From: Phycisphaerales bacterium
GTDB lineage: Bacteria; Planctomycetota; Phycisphaerae; UBA1845
Assembly (NCBI GenBank): GCA_020639095.1
Contig: JACKHH010000007.1
Coordinates: forward strand, 1 to 64,000
Length of the DNA stretch: 64,000 bases
Direction of reading: 5' to 3'
In this document: positions 18,493-27,760 of the stretch, in pieces
Layout: each line of letters opens with the position of its first letter
Position numbering within the stretch: position 1 is the first letter of the stretch
Translations under genes and position numbers: made by a program
The notes under the pieces: model-generated
Told to the model about the DNA's origin: nothing
Database searches by the model: none
The model's input: only the letters and a program-made list of their open reading frames with translations

Positions 18493-19455
18493 CTACAACA
18501 CTTCCCACACGATTGTCAGCAGGAACCAGGCGAATGGAGCGATTGCGACGGGGCTATCGATCATGTCGAATATGCCGCCAAAGCTGGGGAGCACCGCGCC
18601 CGAGTCCTTGGCCCCGGCAGAACGCTTGAAAACGGACTCGATCAGGTCGCCGGCCTGGCCGACAATCGCCATAACTGCACCCAGGATAAGGGTTTGTGTC
18701 ACGGTAAGGTGCTTGAAGAGTACCGTGACGACGGCCAGGAAGCCCGGATGGGTGGGGTCGGGTGATGCTGCTGCGGCATTTTGTGCCGATTGTTGGAGAT
18801 ACCAGAAAAGTAACGCCAGACCGCAACTGGCTGTGATGCCGCCCAAGAGGCCTTCGACCGATTTCTTGGGGCTGACCGCCGGGATGAGCCGGTGCCTACC
18901 GATCGCGGTGCCCACGAAGTACGCGCCAATATCACAGAACTTGCAGATGAGCACCAGCGTGAGCACGATCCACGCGCCGTGCTCGCCCGGCAAATCGCAA
19001 CGCAGGATCGTGAGGAACGACGGCAGCACGCCGAGATACCCGATCAGCAGCCACGTGCCCGCGATGTTCATCAGCCCGTTCTGCACGTCGTGACGCAGCA
19101 CCGCAATGAACCCTGCGCCCAGCAGACCGGCAGCAGCCACGAACATCTGGGCGTGCATCGATTCGCTGAACGCTGGCCCTAGCAAACCGGATGCGCCGAT
19201 CCACGGCGCGACGACCAACGCCATACAACACAACGCTGCCCAGCGTGCATAGGGCGTAACGCCCGCGTGTCGCAGCATGGATGCCAGTTCGAGACAACTG
19301 AAACCGCAGAGCGCGGCGATCGTGAGCGGAACCATGCTGCCGCGTGCGAGCAGCGCGCTGCTCAGCGGTGCGTTGCGCGCGAACCACGCGTCGAGCCACA
19401 CCAGCGCGAGCACCATCACGATGGCGAGTGTTCCGTAGAAAATGCGCGTGTTCAT
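18493..19455 (-). CDS. cdsA: Phosphatidate cytidylyltransferase (CDP-diglyceride synthase)
   Basis: CdsA makes CDP-diacylglycerol from phosphatidate and CTP, the precursor of phosphatidylglycerol (made by pgsA at 30.1 kb). The 320-aa protein is almost entirely hydrophobic, with about eight membrane segments. It has the motif region KFCDIGAYFVG...SPKKSVEGLLGG and the C-terminal signature SVFKRSAGAKDSGAVLPSFG. In the signature the usual His after the Pro-x pair is Phe and the Arg of DRxD is Met (GIFDMIDS). The start at ATG 19455 has GGGTGG upstream, and the longer upstream frame is not plausible. It heads the operon that continues with phoH, pgpH and ybeY. Confidence 0.88.
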   Translation of the reverse strand: MNTRIFYGTLAIVMVLALVWLDAWFARNAPLSSALLARGSMVPLTIAALCGFSCLELASMLRHAGVTPYARWAALCCMALVVAPWIGASGLLGPAFSESMHAQMFVAAAGLLGAGFIAVLRHDVQNGLMNIAGTWLLIGYLGVLPSFLTILRCDLPGEHGAWIVLTLVLICKFCDIGAYFVGTAIGRHRLIPAVSPKKSVEGLLGGITASCGLALLFWYLQQSAQNAAAASPDPTHPGFLAVVTVLFKHLTVTQTLILGAVMAIVGQAGDLIESVFKRSAGAKDSGAVLPSFGGIFDMIDSPVAIAPFAWFLLTIVWEVL

Positions 19456-19615
19456 GCAGAATCCACCCGGTTTGCGCGGACGGCGATATTCGGCTCGCCG
19501 TGCGGTAATCGTGACACGATATGGGGCGGGCGGTATGTTGTCCACCGGTGGTGTGATGCTGCGGGAGCTGCTTGGCGGTGCCTGTCGTGAGTCCGGGATG
19601 AGGAGGTTGTGGATC

Positions 19616-20671
19616 ATGCATACTCGTGGATTTCGTCGCGCGGTTATTCTGGGGTTGGTCATTGCCGTGGCGACGCTGGCGGCGAATCGCGCGGACGCGG
19701 GCATCAATCGCCGGGCGATGAAGATTGCGTTTTTCACGGAGAAGTCCAACACCGCCTACGCCGAGAAAGATTGGCCCACCGCCATCAAGTACGCCAAGTA
19801 CGTGCTCCAACTCGCGCCGTACGACACCGTGACGTATTACAACCTCGCGTGCTGCGAAGCGCTCGCGGGCCACACCGATGCCGCGTTCGACGCGCTGACG
19901 CGATCCATCGAACTCGGTTGGGATGACCCCGATCACCTGAATTCGGATTCGGACCTGGAGAGTCTGCGGAAAGACCGGCGCTGGGCGGCGATGGTCAAGC
20001 AGGCCGAGGCGTGCAAAGGCGAGATGTTTGTCCTCAAAGCTGCCGACGATGTGCCCACAACGCCACCGGCAGCGCCGTCACCGTTGATCGTTGTCTTGCA
20101 CGGCTTCGGTGGGAATGCGCACGCGTTCGCTGCCAACTGGATCGGTGTGATGCAGGCCGAGCACGCGGTACTCGTCGCGCCGCGCGGGCCGACACCGGCG
20201 GGCAATGAAGCGCGCTTGGCCTATGCATGGTCCGCGCCTGGGATGCCGCAGAATCTCGACTTCGGAGGTGCGTCAGCAGCCGTCGATGCCGCGATCGCCG
20301 CTGCCCGTGAGAAATACACCATTGACGACTCGAAGATCGTCATCGCAGGTTTTTCCCAAGGCGCGTCGATGGCGCTCAAACTGCTCGCCCGCGATCCCAA
20401 CAAGTACGCCGGCGCGATCACCATGGCCGCCAGCTATGACACCGCGGACAACGCAAGCTGGACAACGGACGCGAAAAACAAACCGCGCGTCGCGCTCATC
20501 GTCGGCGAAAACGATCGCACAGTGGAGGACAACACCGCCCTGCGCGACGCCCTCAAGCAAGCCGGTTACCCCGTCGAACTCGACGAAGTCCCAGGCGCCG
20601 GCCACGAAGTCCCGCCGGATCACGAAAAGCGCCTGGAGAGAGCCCTCAAGTTCATCTTCGCGCAAGACTGA
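19616..20671 (+). CDS. Secreted TPR-esterase (phospholipase/carboxylesterase-type alpha/beta hydrolase)
   Basis: The start at ATG 19616 follows AGGAGG, and the protein opens with a signal peptide (VILGLVIAVATLAANRADA). Residues about 30-125 form a TPR-like helical region. The rest is an alpha/beta hydrolase with the oxyanion loop LHGFGGN, nucleophile elbow GFSQGAS, acid residue in VGENDRTVED and catalytic His in GAGHEVPPDH. It resembles the phospholipase/carboxylesterase (YpfH/predicted esterase) family and probably acts on esters in the periplasm. It is divergent from cdsA, with a 160-base shared upstream region. A clear C-terminal fragment of a paralogue lies at about 23995-24099. Confidence 0.85.
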   Translation: MHTRGFRRAVILGLVIAVATLAANRADAGINRRAMKIAFFTEKSNTAYAEKDWPTAIKYAKYVLQLAPYDTVTYYNLACCEALAGHTDAAFDALTRSIELGWDDPDHLNSDSDLESLRKDRRWAAMVKQAEACKGEMFVLKAADDVPTTPPAAPSPLIVVLHGFGGNAHAFAANWIGVMQAEHAVLVAPRGPTPAGNEARLAYAWSAPGMPQNLDFGGASAAVDAAIAAAREKYTIDDSKIVIAGFSQGASMALKLLARDPNKYAGAITMAASYDTADNASWTTDAKNKPRVALIVGENDRTVEDNTALRDALKQAGYPVELDEVPGAGHEVPPDHEKRLERALKFIFAQD

Positions 20672-20833
20672 CACGCGATCGCTTCACGATCGCCGGGTGA
20701 GCAATCAGCCAATTGACGCCGGTTTATCGCGCGATCTACAATACCGCTCGGGCAGTCAACCTCCTTCACATGTGAACGTCGCGGCTGCGTCGGGCAGTCG
20801 CATGCTGGGCTCGTTCGTCTAAGGATGCACTCA

Positions 20834-21025
20834 ATGTCTGCACGTCACGCTGGGCTGATCATGTTGTTTCTCGCGGTTGTCATGTTGTCGGGCTGCGCAC
20901 CAGTCGTCACCGGCGCGTGTTGCGACGACGGCGTCTGCCTCGAAGTCACCGAGTCCGAGTGTTACAACCGCGGCGGCACCTACTATGGCGGCTTCTCATC
21001 GTGCGAGGTGCGCCGCTGTCCGTAA
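20834..21025 (+). CDS. Small Cys-rich lipoprotein
   Basis: This 63-aa protein has a hydrophobic leader ending in the lipobox LSGC (Cys 21). After cleavage, only about 43 residues remain. They carry six further cysteines in the spacing GACCDDG-x-C-...-ESEC-...-GGTYYGG-...-SC. This is the 'ACC...GC...C...GGT' motif that occurs as repeats in large secreted planctomycete proteins, here as a stand-alone lipoprotein. ATG 20834 has AAGG at good spacing, and ATG 20825 is an in-frame alternative. Function is unknown; disulfide-stabilised surface exposure is likely. Confidence 0.65.
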   Translation: MSARHAGLIMLFLAVVMLSGCAPVVTGACCDDGVCLEVTESECYNRGGTYYGGFSSCEVRRCP

Positions 21026-21335
21026 GCGGACTTCCACGCTGCGACACAGGGGGTTGCACTGTGCTCTTTGGGTACGAGTTCGATAGCGCAATGATGTGAA
21101 AACCCCAGTTGTGCGTACTTGTTGACGGGCATTTGCAAGTTCGACCGGGGTCTATAGAATCCGCCCTCCAATCCGACGGCTGATGCGCGTCGGACAATCC
21201 CAATAGGGCCTTACGTTTCCTGGAAATCCAGATCGGATCGTCACGGATGTTGACCGTGCGTCCGGTTGGCTTCGACAGGCGGTAGCAGCGGCTACGGTGC
21301 GCCGTCGGAGCGTCACCTTGTGAGGAGTCGTTACG

Positions 21336-23309
21336 ATGTCGCTTCGTACGCGGTACCCCCGGTCTATTCAAACATTCTGGTTGTGCCTGCTCTTGGCATG
21401 CGCATTCGAAGTAACAGCATGCAACCAGCCTGCCGGTCCGGACGATCCCGATCCTGATGATCCGAACCCTGACTATCCCGCCATCGAGTTGGTTGAGCCC
21501 GCGTACACGCCGACTGCATGGGAAAAGGTCGCTGAAGGCATCGAGGACGATGGATCGGTGTCCAAGGAGACTGCACTCAAGGCGTTTGCGCTTGCATTCG
21601 GCGACATACCGGGCGTAACGCGGCCGGAATCGGACTCAAATGGCGTGCGTTGTGGCAGCGCGGCGATCCGGTGGGTCGAGCGCTATTCGGACGAGCTTTC
21701 TGCGGATGAACTGTCCGCCATTGAGGCCGCGTTGGGCGGCGGTGATGTGGACGTGGCGCGGATTATCCAGGGAGGTGCTAGTGGTGAGCACAGTTGCACG
21801 GCTGCTCCGACCGTGAGTGAGGACGGCCCGGGCGCGGAACAATATCGCGCCGTGCTCGAGCAGGAGCTTACCAAACTGGAGCAGGTGTTCGGCAAGTCGT
21901 TGGGCATACCAGTCTACCTGACGCTTGGCACCAATAGTCCGGGCGCCAAGACGCTCGCGTGGACGGCGCCGCAGACTTCTGGCGATTGCGCCACGTCGCT
22001 CGCGACTTCATGTCATATCGAACTGCTCACGGACCGGCCCGAGTATCAGACCGACACGGAAGTTCACTCGATCATTTCGCACGAGTTGGTGCATTGCTTC
22101 CAGTTTACTTGGGTGCCGGTCGCGGAGGCGTTGACTAAACCCGAGTGGCTTGTGGAAGGGTTCGCCGACTTCGCCTGCGAGCAACTCAACCCATCGGCGG
22201 AGCGCAGCTTCTTCCTGACCTATACGGAAACTCCATTGCGTGGGCTTTTCTTGCGAACATATGACGCGCAGGGATTCTATTTCCATCTCGACACGATCGG
22301 TGCCAATACCATTGGTCGGTTCGAAGAGGCGTTTAAGGCGGCGGATAGTATCAGCGCATTCACGTACCTGATCGAGGGACTGGAAACAGAACTCGGCGAC
22401 ACGTGGGCGAGTTCGTTCGCGCTCGAACCCGGCCGTGGGGATGCGTGGTATATGCCCGAAGCGCCGGCCGACGCGAAAGAAGGCGTGTCGATGGGCACCT
22501 TGGTCAATGGCAAGAGTTACGTTGCGAATCCCGGCGAGGCCGGTGTACGCATCACGCACCTGGATTTCGATTCGGATATTGTGATCTTCGAGGTCAGTGG
22601 CGCGAAACTCGGGCGCGTCAGTTGGGATGGCGGTGGTGAGGATACGCTGGCTGACGTGAACGGGCAGTCGTTTTGCGCAATCCAAGGCGGTTGCACATGT
22701 CCGGAAGGAACCACCGGCAATCCCCCGCAGACGCAGATTCAGTCGATCAGCGCACTCGTGGCCACGTCGGGCACGACGGAGACAACGACAACCGAAATCC
22801 TTGGCCTCTCGCTGGAAGACTATTGTCACGAGGAAGCGGACCCCGACGACCCGTCGGGCGGTGCCGTTGATTCGTGCATCGTGGGTACATGGGTGAGCAA
22901 TGAGTGGCTGCTGCCGGGTCCCTTCTCCGATCTCGATGGCGTGGGCGGCAACAACGCGGTTGTTACGATTTCCGCGAGCGGTCAAGCGCAGTGGAACTTC
23001 AACAACATGCAGCCCATCACAGTGAGCGATGATCAGATCGGCGTGACGACGGAAATGTACTCGCGCGGAACGGCATCAGGCCGCGTTGCCACGACGGGCA
23101 GCACCTGGACCGTCAGCAACACGAACCTCGCATCGCTTGAGGGATTCGCAATCGACAACATTCTCGGGCAATATGCGCTGGCAGGCGGGCCCGGATTGTT
23201 CGTGCTTCTGGAAGATGGCACGTATTCGTGCAGCGGCAGCACGCTGACATACAACACAATCGATCCCGTCGAGGGCACGACGATCACCGTGACGCTGCAC
23301 AAGCAGTAG
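21336..23309 (+). CDS. Lipoprotein with gluzincin-like HExxH metallopeptidase motif
   Basis: The 657-aa precursor starts after GAGGAG and has a signal sequence ending in a probable lipobox (VTAC) followed by a Pro-Asp-rich linker. The central domain contains HELVH (H249, E250, H253) and then WLVEGFADF (E274). This is the HExxH-x20-E zinc arrangement of gluzincins of the peptidase-MA type. Other parts are not recognised. The last about 160 residues (SCIVGTWVSNEW...) look like a lipocalin-type beta-barrel. It is probably a surface-attached peptidase or a relative. The 310-base gap upstream contains no recognisable gene. Confidence 0.75.
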   Translation: MSLRTRYPRSIQTFWLCLLLACAFEVTACNQPAGPDDPDPDDPNPDYPAIELVEPAYTPTAWEKVAEGIEDDGSVSKETALKAFALAFGDIPGVTRPESDSNGVRCGSAAIRWVERYSDELSADELSAIEAALGGGDVDVARIIQGGASGEHSCTAAPTVSEDGPGAEQYRAVLEQELTKLEQVFGKSLGIPVYLTLGTNSPGAKTLAWTAPQTSGDCATSLATSCHIELLTDRPEYQTDTEVHSIISHELVHCFQFTWVPVAEALTKPEWLVEGFADFACEQLNPSAERSFFLTYTETPLRGLFLRTYDAQGFYFHLDTIGANTIGRFEEAFKAADSISAFTYLIEGLETELGDTWASSFALEPGRGDAWYMPEAPADAKEGVSMGTLVNGKSYVANPGEAGVRITHLDFDSDIVIFEVSGAKLGRVSWDGGGEDTLADVNGQSFCAIQGGCTCPEGTTGNPPQTQIQSISALVATSGTTETTTTEILGLSLEDYCHEEADPDDPSGGAVDSCIVGTWVSNEWLLPGPFSDLDGVGGNNAVVTISASGQAQWNFNNMQPITVSDDQIGVTTEMYSRGTASGRVATTGSTWTVSNTNLASLEGFAIDNILGQYALAGGPGLFVLLEDGTYSCSGSTLTYNTIDPVEGTTITVTLHKQ

Positions 23310-23371
23310 TTGCAGAATTGAACGCGGTTGCCGCAGGGCTGACGCTGGCCTTGCGGCAACCGCGATGCTTG

Positions 23372-23995
23372 CTACGGCGATGCGAACGGGCAGTTTGCCG
23401 GAATCTCTCCGTCCGGGCCCGCGAAGCAAGCTTGGAAAATCGCGAAATCGGAGAGATCGATACTGCCATCGGCATTGAGATCGGCGGGATGGCGGATTGA
23501 GCACTCCACCACGTGCGTGCAGAGTCCATTGAGACAGCCGTCGCCGCTAAACGGATCGCAGTCCGTACAATCGCCCGGTGTGGTGCAAACGATGCAGTCA
23601 TCCGGCATGCCATTGGTGTCGCAATCTTCGCTGCGTCCCGTGGCAATGTCGCACTCGTCGGGTGATCCATTCAGGTTGCAGTCTGTGCTTGTGCTTCCGG
23701 AGATGTCGAAGACGTCGTCGACGGAATTGGAATTGCAATCCGCCGGGATATTCGCGGTCCAGAGGATGTCCGATGCTCCACGGTGGCCGTTGAGCACGGT
23801 CGTCTCGACAAAGCTTCCATTCGCCGTCCAGCGGTAGAGTTTTCCATTTGCAAACTCGTCGGCACCGACATCAGTCGCGAATACATCCCCATTCGGTCCT
23901 CGCGTAACGCCGTTCAATCTAGAGGCGAACGACGCGTCGATGCGGCGAATGAAGGAACCATCCTCTGCTCGCTCGTAGATGGCCTTGGCCGTATA
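23372..23995 (-). pseudogene. 5'-truncated secreted beta-propeller/dockerin-tail protein
   Basis: The C-terminal part is clear: NHL/beta-propeller-like repeats (NGVTRGPNGDVFATDVG), then DCNSNSVDDVFDI and DCNLNGSPDECDIATG calcium-binding repeats. A Cys-rich stretch and a final dockerin-like DLNADGSIDLSDFAIF follow. The frame continues upstream to 24163. However, that part has no signal peptide, and its first about 56 codons run antisense to an esterase fragment at 23995-24099. I conclude that the gene's 5' end was lost in a rearrangement at about 23995. Translation of the remnant is doubtful. Confidence 0.65.
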
Positions 23996-24099
23996 CCGGG
24001 TATCCCGTGCAAATCGATGAAGTCTCCAATACGGGGCACGAGATCCCCGCAGATCACGAGAAGCGGTTGATTGCTGCACTGCAATTCGTGCTCGAGTAA
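23995..24099 (+). pseudogene. C-terminal fragment of a paralogous esterase
   Basis: Reading plus strand from about 23995, the frame gives GYPVQIDEV...GHEIPADHEKRL and stops at TAA 24097-24099. This aligns residue for residue with the end of the esterase at 19616-20671 (GYPVELDEV...GHEVPPDHEKRL), including the catalytic His. No start codon or upstream esterase sequence exists: left of about 23995 the DNA belongs to the opposite-strand propeller gene. It is a decayed duplicate left at a breakpoint. Confidence 0.75.
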
Positions 24100-24309
24100 C
24101 GGCGGCACGCGCCACTGGGGCGCGATGCGCGCCTCCCGAGATCCGCACGTACGTTGAAACCAAAGGTATTATCGCGCTGGGATTTCCTTTTGCGGCGCGG
24201 CGCTCACTCGCTATGATCGGGATTAGAGGGGTTGCGTAGGCGGCGTCGTGGAGACGTTACCATAGGCTCGCTTCGGGCTGGGAGTCTTTTGCTGGAAAGG
24301 ACGGTCGTC

Positions 24310-25992
24310 GTGCGTCACGACCTGCTTGGCCGCGTCAGCTTGATTGCATTCGCGTGTTTGTCCTTGCTTTGTGCCTCCGATTTGCGCGCTTCGGATACGG
24401 CGCTTCCGGACGTACACGCGCGCACGTTCGCGTTGGTCGACTGTAACAGCAACGGTACGGAAGACAGCGCCGACATCGCCGCCGGCACGAGCGTTGATTG
24501 CGACACCAACGGCATTCCAGATTCTTGCGATCCGGACGGCGACAACGACGGCGTTATCGACGCCTGCGACAACTGTCCGGTTACGCCGAACGCCGACCAA
24601 TGCGATGAGAACGGTGACGGTGTCGGGGAGGAATGCGCACCACTTGGCCGCGGCAAACACTTGAATGACGTTTGGGAATTCGACCTTGTAACCCACGAAT
24701 GGACGGAACTGCATCCGGGGGGCGATTACTTTCCGGCAGAGCGGTTTTCAGCTTACGACTACGACCCGACACGCCATCAGTTCATCGTAGTCGGCGGCGA
24801 AAGCGACTGCACGGCGGCGACGAACAAGCCCTACGTGCTCAATCTTTCGCCGCGCGGCGGTGAGACCTGGGAATACGTGGAATTTCAGGGAAGCGGCGGG
24901 CGGATGGAGGGATTCAATCCGGGCTTCTTCAATGCAGCGGGCGACAATTTCGCGAAGTTCAACTGGTGGTTCCAGCCCCGGGTTTTCGACCGCGATACGT
25001 GGGTCTGGGCGATCCATATGGTCGAGGGTGAACCGCCGCCACCGGGGTCGCAGTACTACCGCAGCGAGATGCTGGTGTTCCAGGCTGCGTGGAGTCGGGT
25101 GGTTTTTTCGAGCGGAGCCGATGCGTACGCGTACCTCGTGAATTCCAGGGAATGGACGCATCTGGCGTCGGGGACCACGGTTCCGGAAGAGCGAACATTC
25201 GGGAGCCTGGAATACGATGCCGATGCCCAGTTCGCCGTGCTGTATGGCGGAAAGGGGGCGTCGGGGCAACTGGACGACACTTGGATGCTGCGTGTTTTCG
25301 GCAGCAATGCCAACTGGACAGAGGTGCATCCGGCGCATTCTCCCGGCGCGCGTTCGCAGCACACGTCTGCGTTCGATACGCTCCGCAAACGAACGGTCGT
25401 CTTCGGCGGGTTGAAGACAGACCAACCGATTCCTCTGCCCGACTACTTTTCGCTGAACGATCTGTGGGCGTTCGATGGGTCCGACTGGGTGGATCTTTCA
25501 CCGCCATGCAGTGAGCGCCCGCCTTCGCGCCGGGGGGCGATGATGATCTACGACCCGGTGTACGATCGTTTGATCCTGACCGGCGGCGAGGCGTATCCCG
25601 GCGAGGATGCGGATGTGGATTGCGTGATCGATCCGCTGGACAACTGTCCGGGCACCGGCAACGCGGATCAGGCTGACTTCGACGGTGACGGCGCGGGCGA
25701 CGCATGCGATCCCGACGTTGACAATGATGGAATTGCCAATGGCGACGACGCGTGCCCATTCACTGCGCCAGGCACAGCCGTCACGCCAAATGGGGGTCCA
25801 TTGGGCGATTGGGACGAGAACTGCATCGTCGAGCCCGCCGACTACCGGGCGATGGAGAACTGCCTGAGCGCGTCGGGCCCGGGCGACCCGGTCGTGCTTC
25901 AGGATTGCCGCGACTTCTACGACTTCGACGGCGACAGCGATATCGACCTGCGCGACTTCGCAAGCCTCCAAGCCGCGATCACGGTTGAGTGA
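24310..25992 (+). CDS. Secreted Kelch-like beta-propeller with TSP3 and dockerin-like repeats
   Basis: I choose GTG 24310, preceded by GGAAAGGA and followed by a good signal peptide (LIAFACLSLLCASDLRAS). The 560-aa product has DCNSNGTEDSADIAAG and DCDTNGIPDSCDPDGDND calcium-binding thrombospondin-3-like repeats (about 40-95). Next is a Kelch-type propeller of about 300 residues (repeated VVGGE..., LYGGKG, VFGGL, LTGGEA strands). A second TSP3 set (DFDGDGAGDACDPDVDNDG) and a C-terminal dockerin-like DFDGDSDIDLRDFASL follow. It is an extracellular binding or scaffold-type protein; the ligand is unknown. It follows the rearrangement scar. Confidence 0.8.
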   Translation: MRHDLLGRVSLIAFACLSLLCASDLRASDTALPDVHARTFALVDCNSNGTEDSADIAAGTSVDCDTNGIPDSCDPDGDNDGVIDACDNCPVTPNADQCDENGDGVGEECAPLGRGKHLNDVWEFDLVTHEWTELHPGGDYFPAERFSAYDYDPTRHQFIVVGGESDCTAATNKPYVLNLSPRGGETWEYVEFQGSGGRMEGFNPGFFNAAGDNFAKFNWWFQPRVFDRDTWVWAIHMVEGEPPPPGSQYYRSEMLVFQAAWSRVVFSSGADAYAYLVNSREWTHLASGTTVPEERTFGSLEYDADAQFAVLYGGKGASGQLDDTWMLRVFGSNANWTEVHPAHSPGARSQHTSAFDTLRKRTVVFGGLKTDQPIPLPDYFSLNDLWAFDGSDWVDLSPPCSERPPSRRGAMMIYDPVYDRLILTGGEAYPGEDADVDCVIDPLDNCPGTGNADQADFDGDGAGDACDPDVDNDGIANGDDACPFTAPGTAVTPNGGPLGDWDENCIVEPADYRAMENCLSASGPGDPVVLQDCRDFYDFDGDSDIDLRDFASLQAAITVE

Positions 25993-25999
25993 TTCTGCC

Positions 26000-26090
26000 G
26001 CCCTTCGCAGGGCTGTGCCATCGTGTGGTTCATTTCGCCACCAGGGTTCGCGCCCCTGGCTAAATTCTTACGCCCCTGCGGGGCGTCGTT
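26000..26090. repeat. Family E hairpin repeat between convergent genes
   Basis: A CCAGGG...CCCTGGCTAA arm pair and CGCCCCTGCGGGGCG palindromes match the family E repeat seen at 5.7 kb and 50 kb. They fill the 110-base gap between the Kelch protein gene and phr. Confidence 0.7.
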
Positions 26091-26102
26091 GCCGACGACC
26101 CT

Positions 26103-27548
26103 TCAATTGTTTGTGAGCCGTTTTTCTTCCGCGATCCGCCGGTATGCGGCCAGCGCGGCGTTGCGCGCGTCGGCGTGGTCCATGATGGGGTTGGGATAGG
26201 TCAATCCGAGTTTAACGCCAACGGATTCGAGGATGTTTGGGCGCGCGGTGTGTGGTTCGAAGATGGCTGGTGCTGGCAGCTTCGCGAGTTCGGGGACCCA
26301 TTGGCGGATGTAGTTGCCTTGGGGATCGAACTTCTTGGCTTGGTTGGTCGGGTTGAAGATGCGGAAGTAGGGGGCTGCGTCGGCTCCGCAGCCCGCCGTC
26401 CATTGCCAGCCGAGCGTGTTGCTCGCGAGGTCGGCGTCAACGAGCGTGTCCCAGAACCATTCCGCGCCTTCCTGCCAGGGGATGAGCAGGTCCTTCGTGA
26501 GAAACGACGCGACGATCATGCGGGCGCGGTTGTGCATCCAGCCCGTGTGCCAAAGTTGACGCATGGCTGCGTCCACGATTGGGAAGCCCGTCATGCCGCG
26601 CTGCCATTGGCGAAGCGCTTTGCGATTACGCGACCATGGGAACTTCGCGAACTGCGCGCGTAGCGGTGCCCGCGGGGTCTTGGGAAAGTGGTAGAGCAGG
26701 TGGTACGCGAACTCGCGCCAGCCGATCTCCGCGAGAAACGTTGACGCACCAGCCGATGCCGATGCGGCGCTGTCCGCAAGCACGTGCCAAACCTGTCGCG
26801 GGCTGATCTCGCCGAAGTGCAGATGGGGCGACAACATGGATACGCCGTCCTCGTCCATGCGATCGCGGCCCTTGTCATACCCGGTGACGCCGTTTTTGAT
26901 GAACGCGTTCAGACGTTTACGCGCGCCGGTTTCTCCAGGGCTCCAAGTGGCGCGCATCCCGGCAGTCCAGTCAATCGTGGGTTCGAGTTTGAGGTCGTCG
27001 ATCTTCAACGACGATGGCCATTTCGCAGGCGAGGGGATGCGACGCGGCGTCGGTGCGATGGCATCGACCGGCAGGCTGAGGCACGTCTTCCAGTACGGCG
27101 TGAACACCTGGTACGGTCCGCCCGTCTTCGTCTGAATCGTCCACGGTTCGTTTAGCAGGCTGGCGTTGAAGCTCTCGACTTCGATGCCGTCGTCGGTGAG
27201 CCCGCGTTTGACCTGCGTGTCACGCGCGATGGCTGCGGGTTCGTAGCGCCGGTTCCACAAAACAGCCTCCGCGCCCGTCGTCTTGATCAGTTTGCGCAGC
27301 GTGGGCAATGCATCGCCCGTTTGCACGATCAAGCGCGAGTCGAGTTTGCGCAACGCGTCATCAAGCGCGTGGAGCGATTGGTGCAGCCACCAGCGACTCG
27401 CTGCCCCGAGCGGCCATTCGCCTTCTTCGTCCGGTGACCAGATGTAGACAGGAACAACGCAACCACGCGCGATCCCCGCGCGCAACGCGAGGTTGTCCGC
27501 GATACGCAGGTCATGACGAAACCAGACGATGGCGGTTCGCGTGCTCAC
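26103..27548 (-). CDS. phr: Deoxyribodipyrimidine photolyase
   Basis: This 481-aa protein of the photolyase/cryptochrome family repairs UV pyrimidine dimers using blue light. The N-terminal antenna domain (IVWFRHDLRIADNLAL...) is followed by the FAD-binding helical domain. That domain contains WREFAYHLLYHFP, the block RQLWHTGWMHNRARMIVASF with its conserved Trp and Arg, and WQWTAGCGADAAPYFRIFNP near the C-terminus. Length and motif order match class I CPD photolyases. It is transcribed alone, convergent with the Kelch protein gene. Confidence 0.95.
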   Translation of the reverse strand: MSTRTAIVWFRHDLRIADNLALRAGIARGCVVPVYIWSPDEEGEWPLGAASRWWLHQSLHALDDALRKLDSRLIVQTGDALPTLRKLIKTTGAEAVLWNRRYEPAAIARDTQVKRGLTDDGIEVESFNASLLNEPWTIQTKTGGPYQVFTPYWKTCLSLPVDAIAPTPRRIPSPAKWPSSLKIDDLKLEPTIDWTAGMRATWSPGETGARKRLNAFIKNGVTGYDKGRDRMDEDGVSMLSPHLHFGEISPRQVWHVLADSAASASAGASTFLAEIGWREFAYHLLYHFPKTPRAPLRAQFAKFPWSRNRKALRQWQRGMTGFPIVDAAMRQLWHTGWMHNRARMIVASFLTKDLLIPWQEGAEWFWDTLVDADLASNTLGWQWTAGCGADAAPYFRIFNPTNQAKKFDPQGNYIRQWVPELAKLPAPAIFEPHTARPNILESVGVKLGLTYPNPIMDHADARNAALAAYRRIAEEKRLTNN

Positions 27549-27619
27549 AATGCTTCTTGGATAACGCCATGCCGCGCATCGTCAAGTTTGTTTAGGCGAG
27601 TTAGTCAGGTAGCTGGGTG

Positions 27620-27760
27620 GCCGGGCTATTGCCCGCCGAGATGAGTCATGTAGCTGCCGGTTAGGAGTCCGCACAAAGTAAGAAACGTTTCGTTCCATCG
27701 GTACGTCGAATCAAAACGCAGCATTAACGCGAATCGCCGGCGGGCAATAGCCCGCCCTAC
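27620..27760. repeat. Family H inverted palindromes
   Basis: GGGCTATTGCCCGCC at 27624-27638 and GGCGGGCAATAGCCCGCC at 27739-27757 are inverted copies of one palindrome about 100 bases apart. They lie in the gap between the MFS gene and phr, and the second touches the MFS stop codon. Confidence 0.65.

Noticed and set aside
24007..24163. N-terminus of the propeller/dockerin protein as a real coding extension
   Set aside because: This part is antisense to the esterase remnant and has no signal peptide, so it is open by chance.
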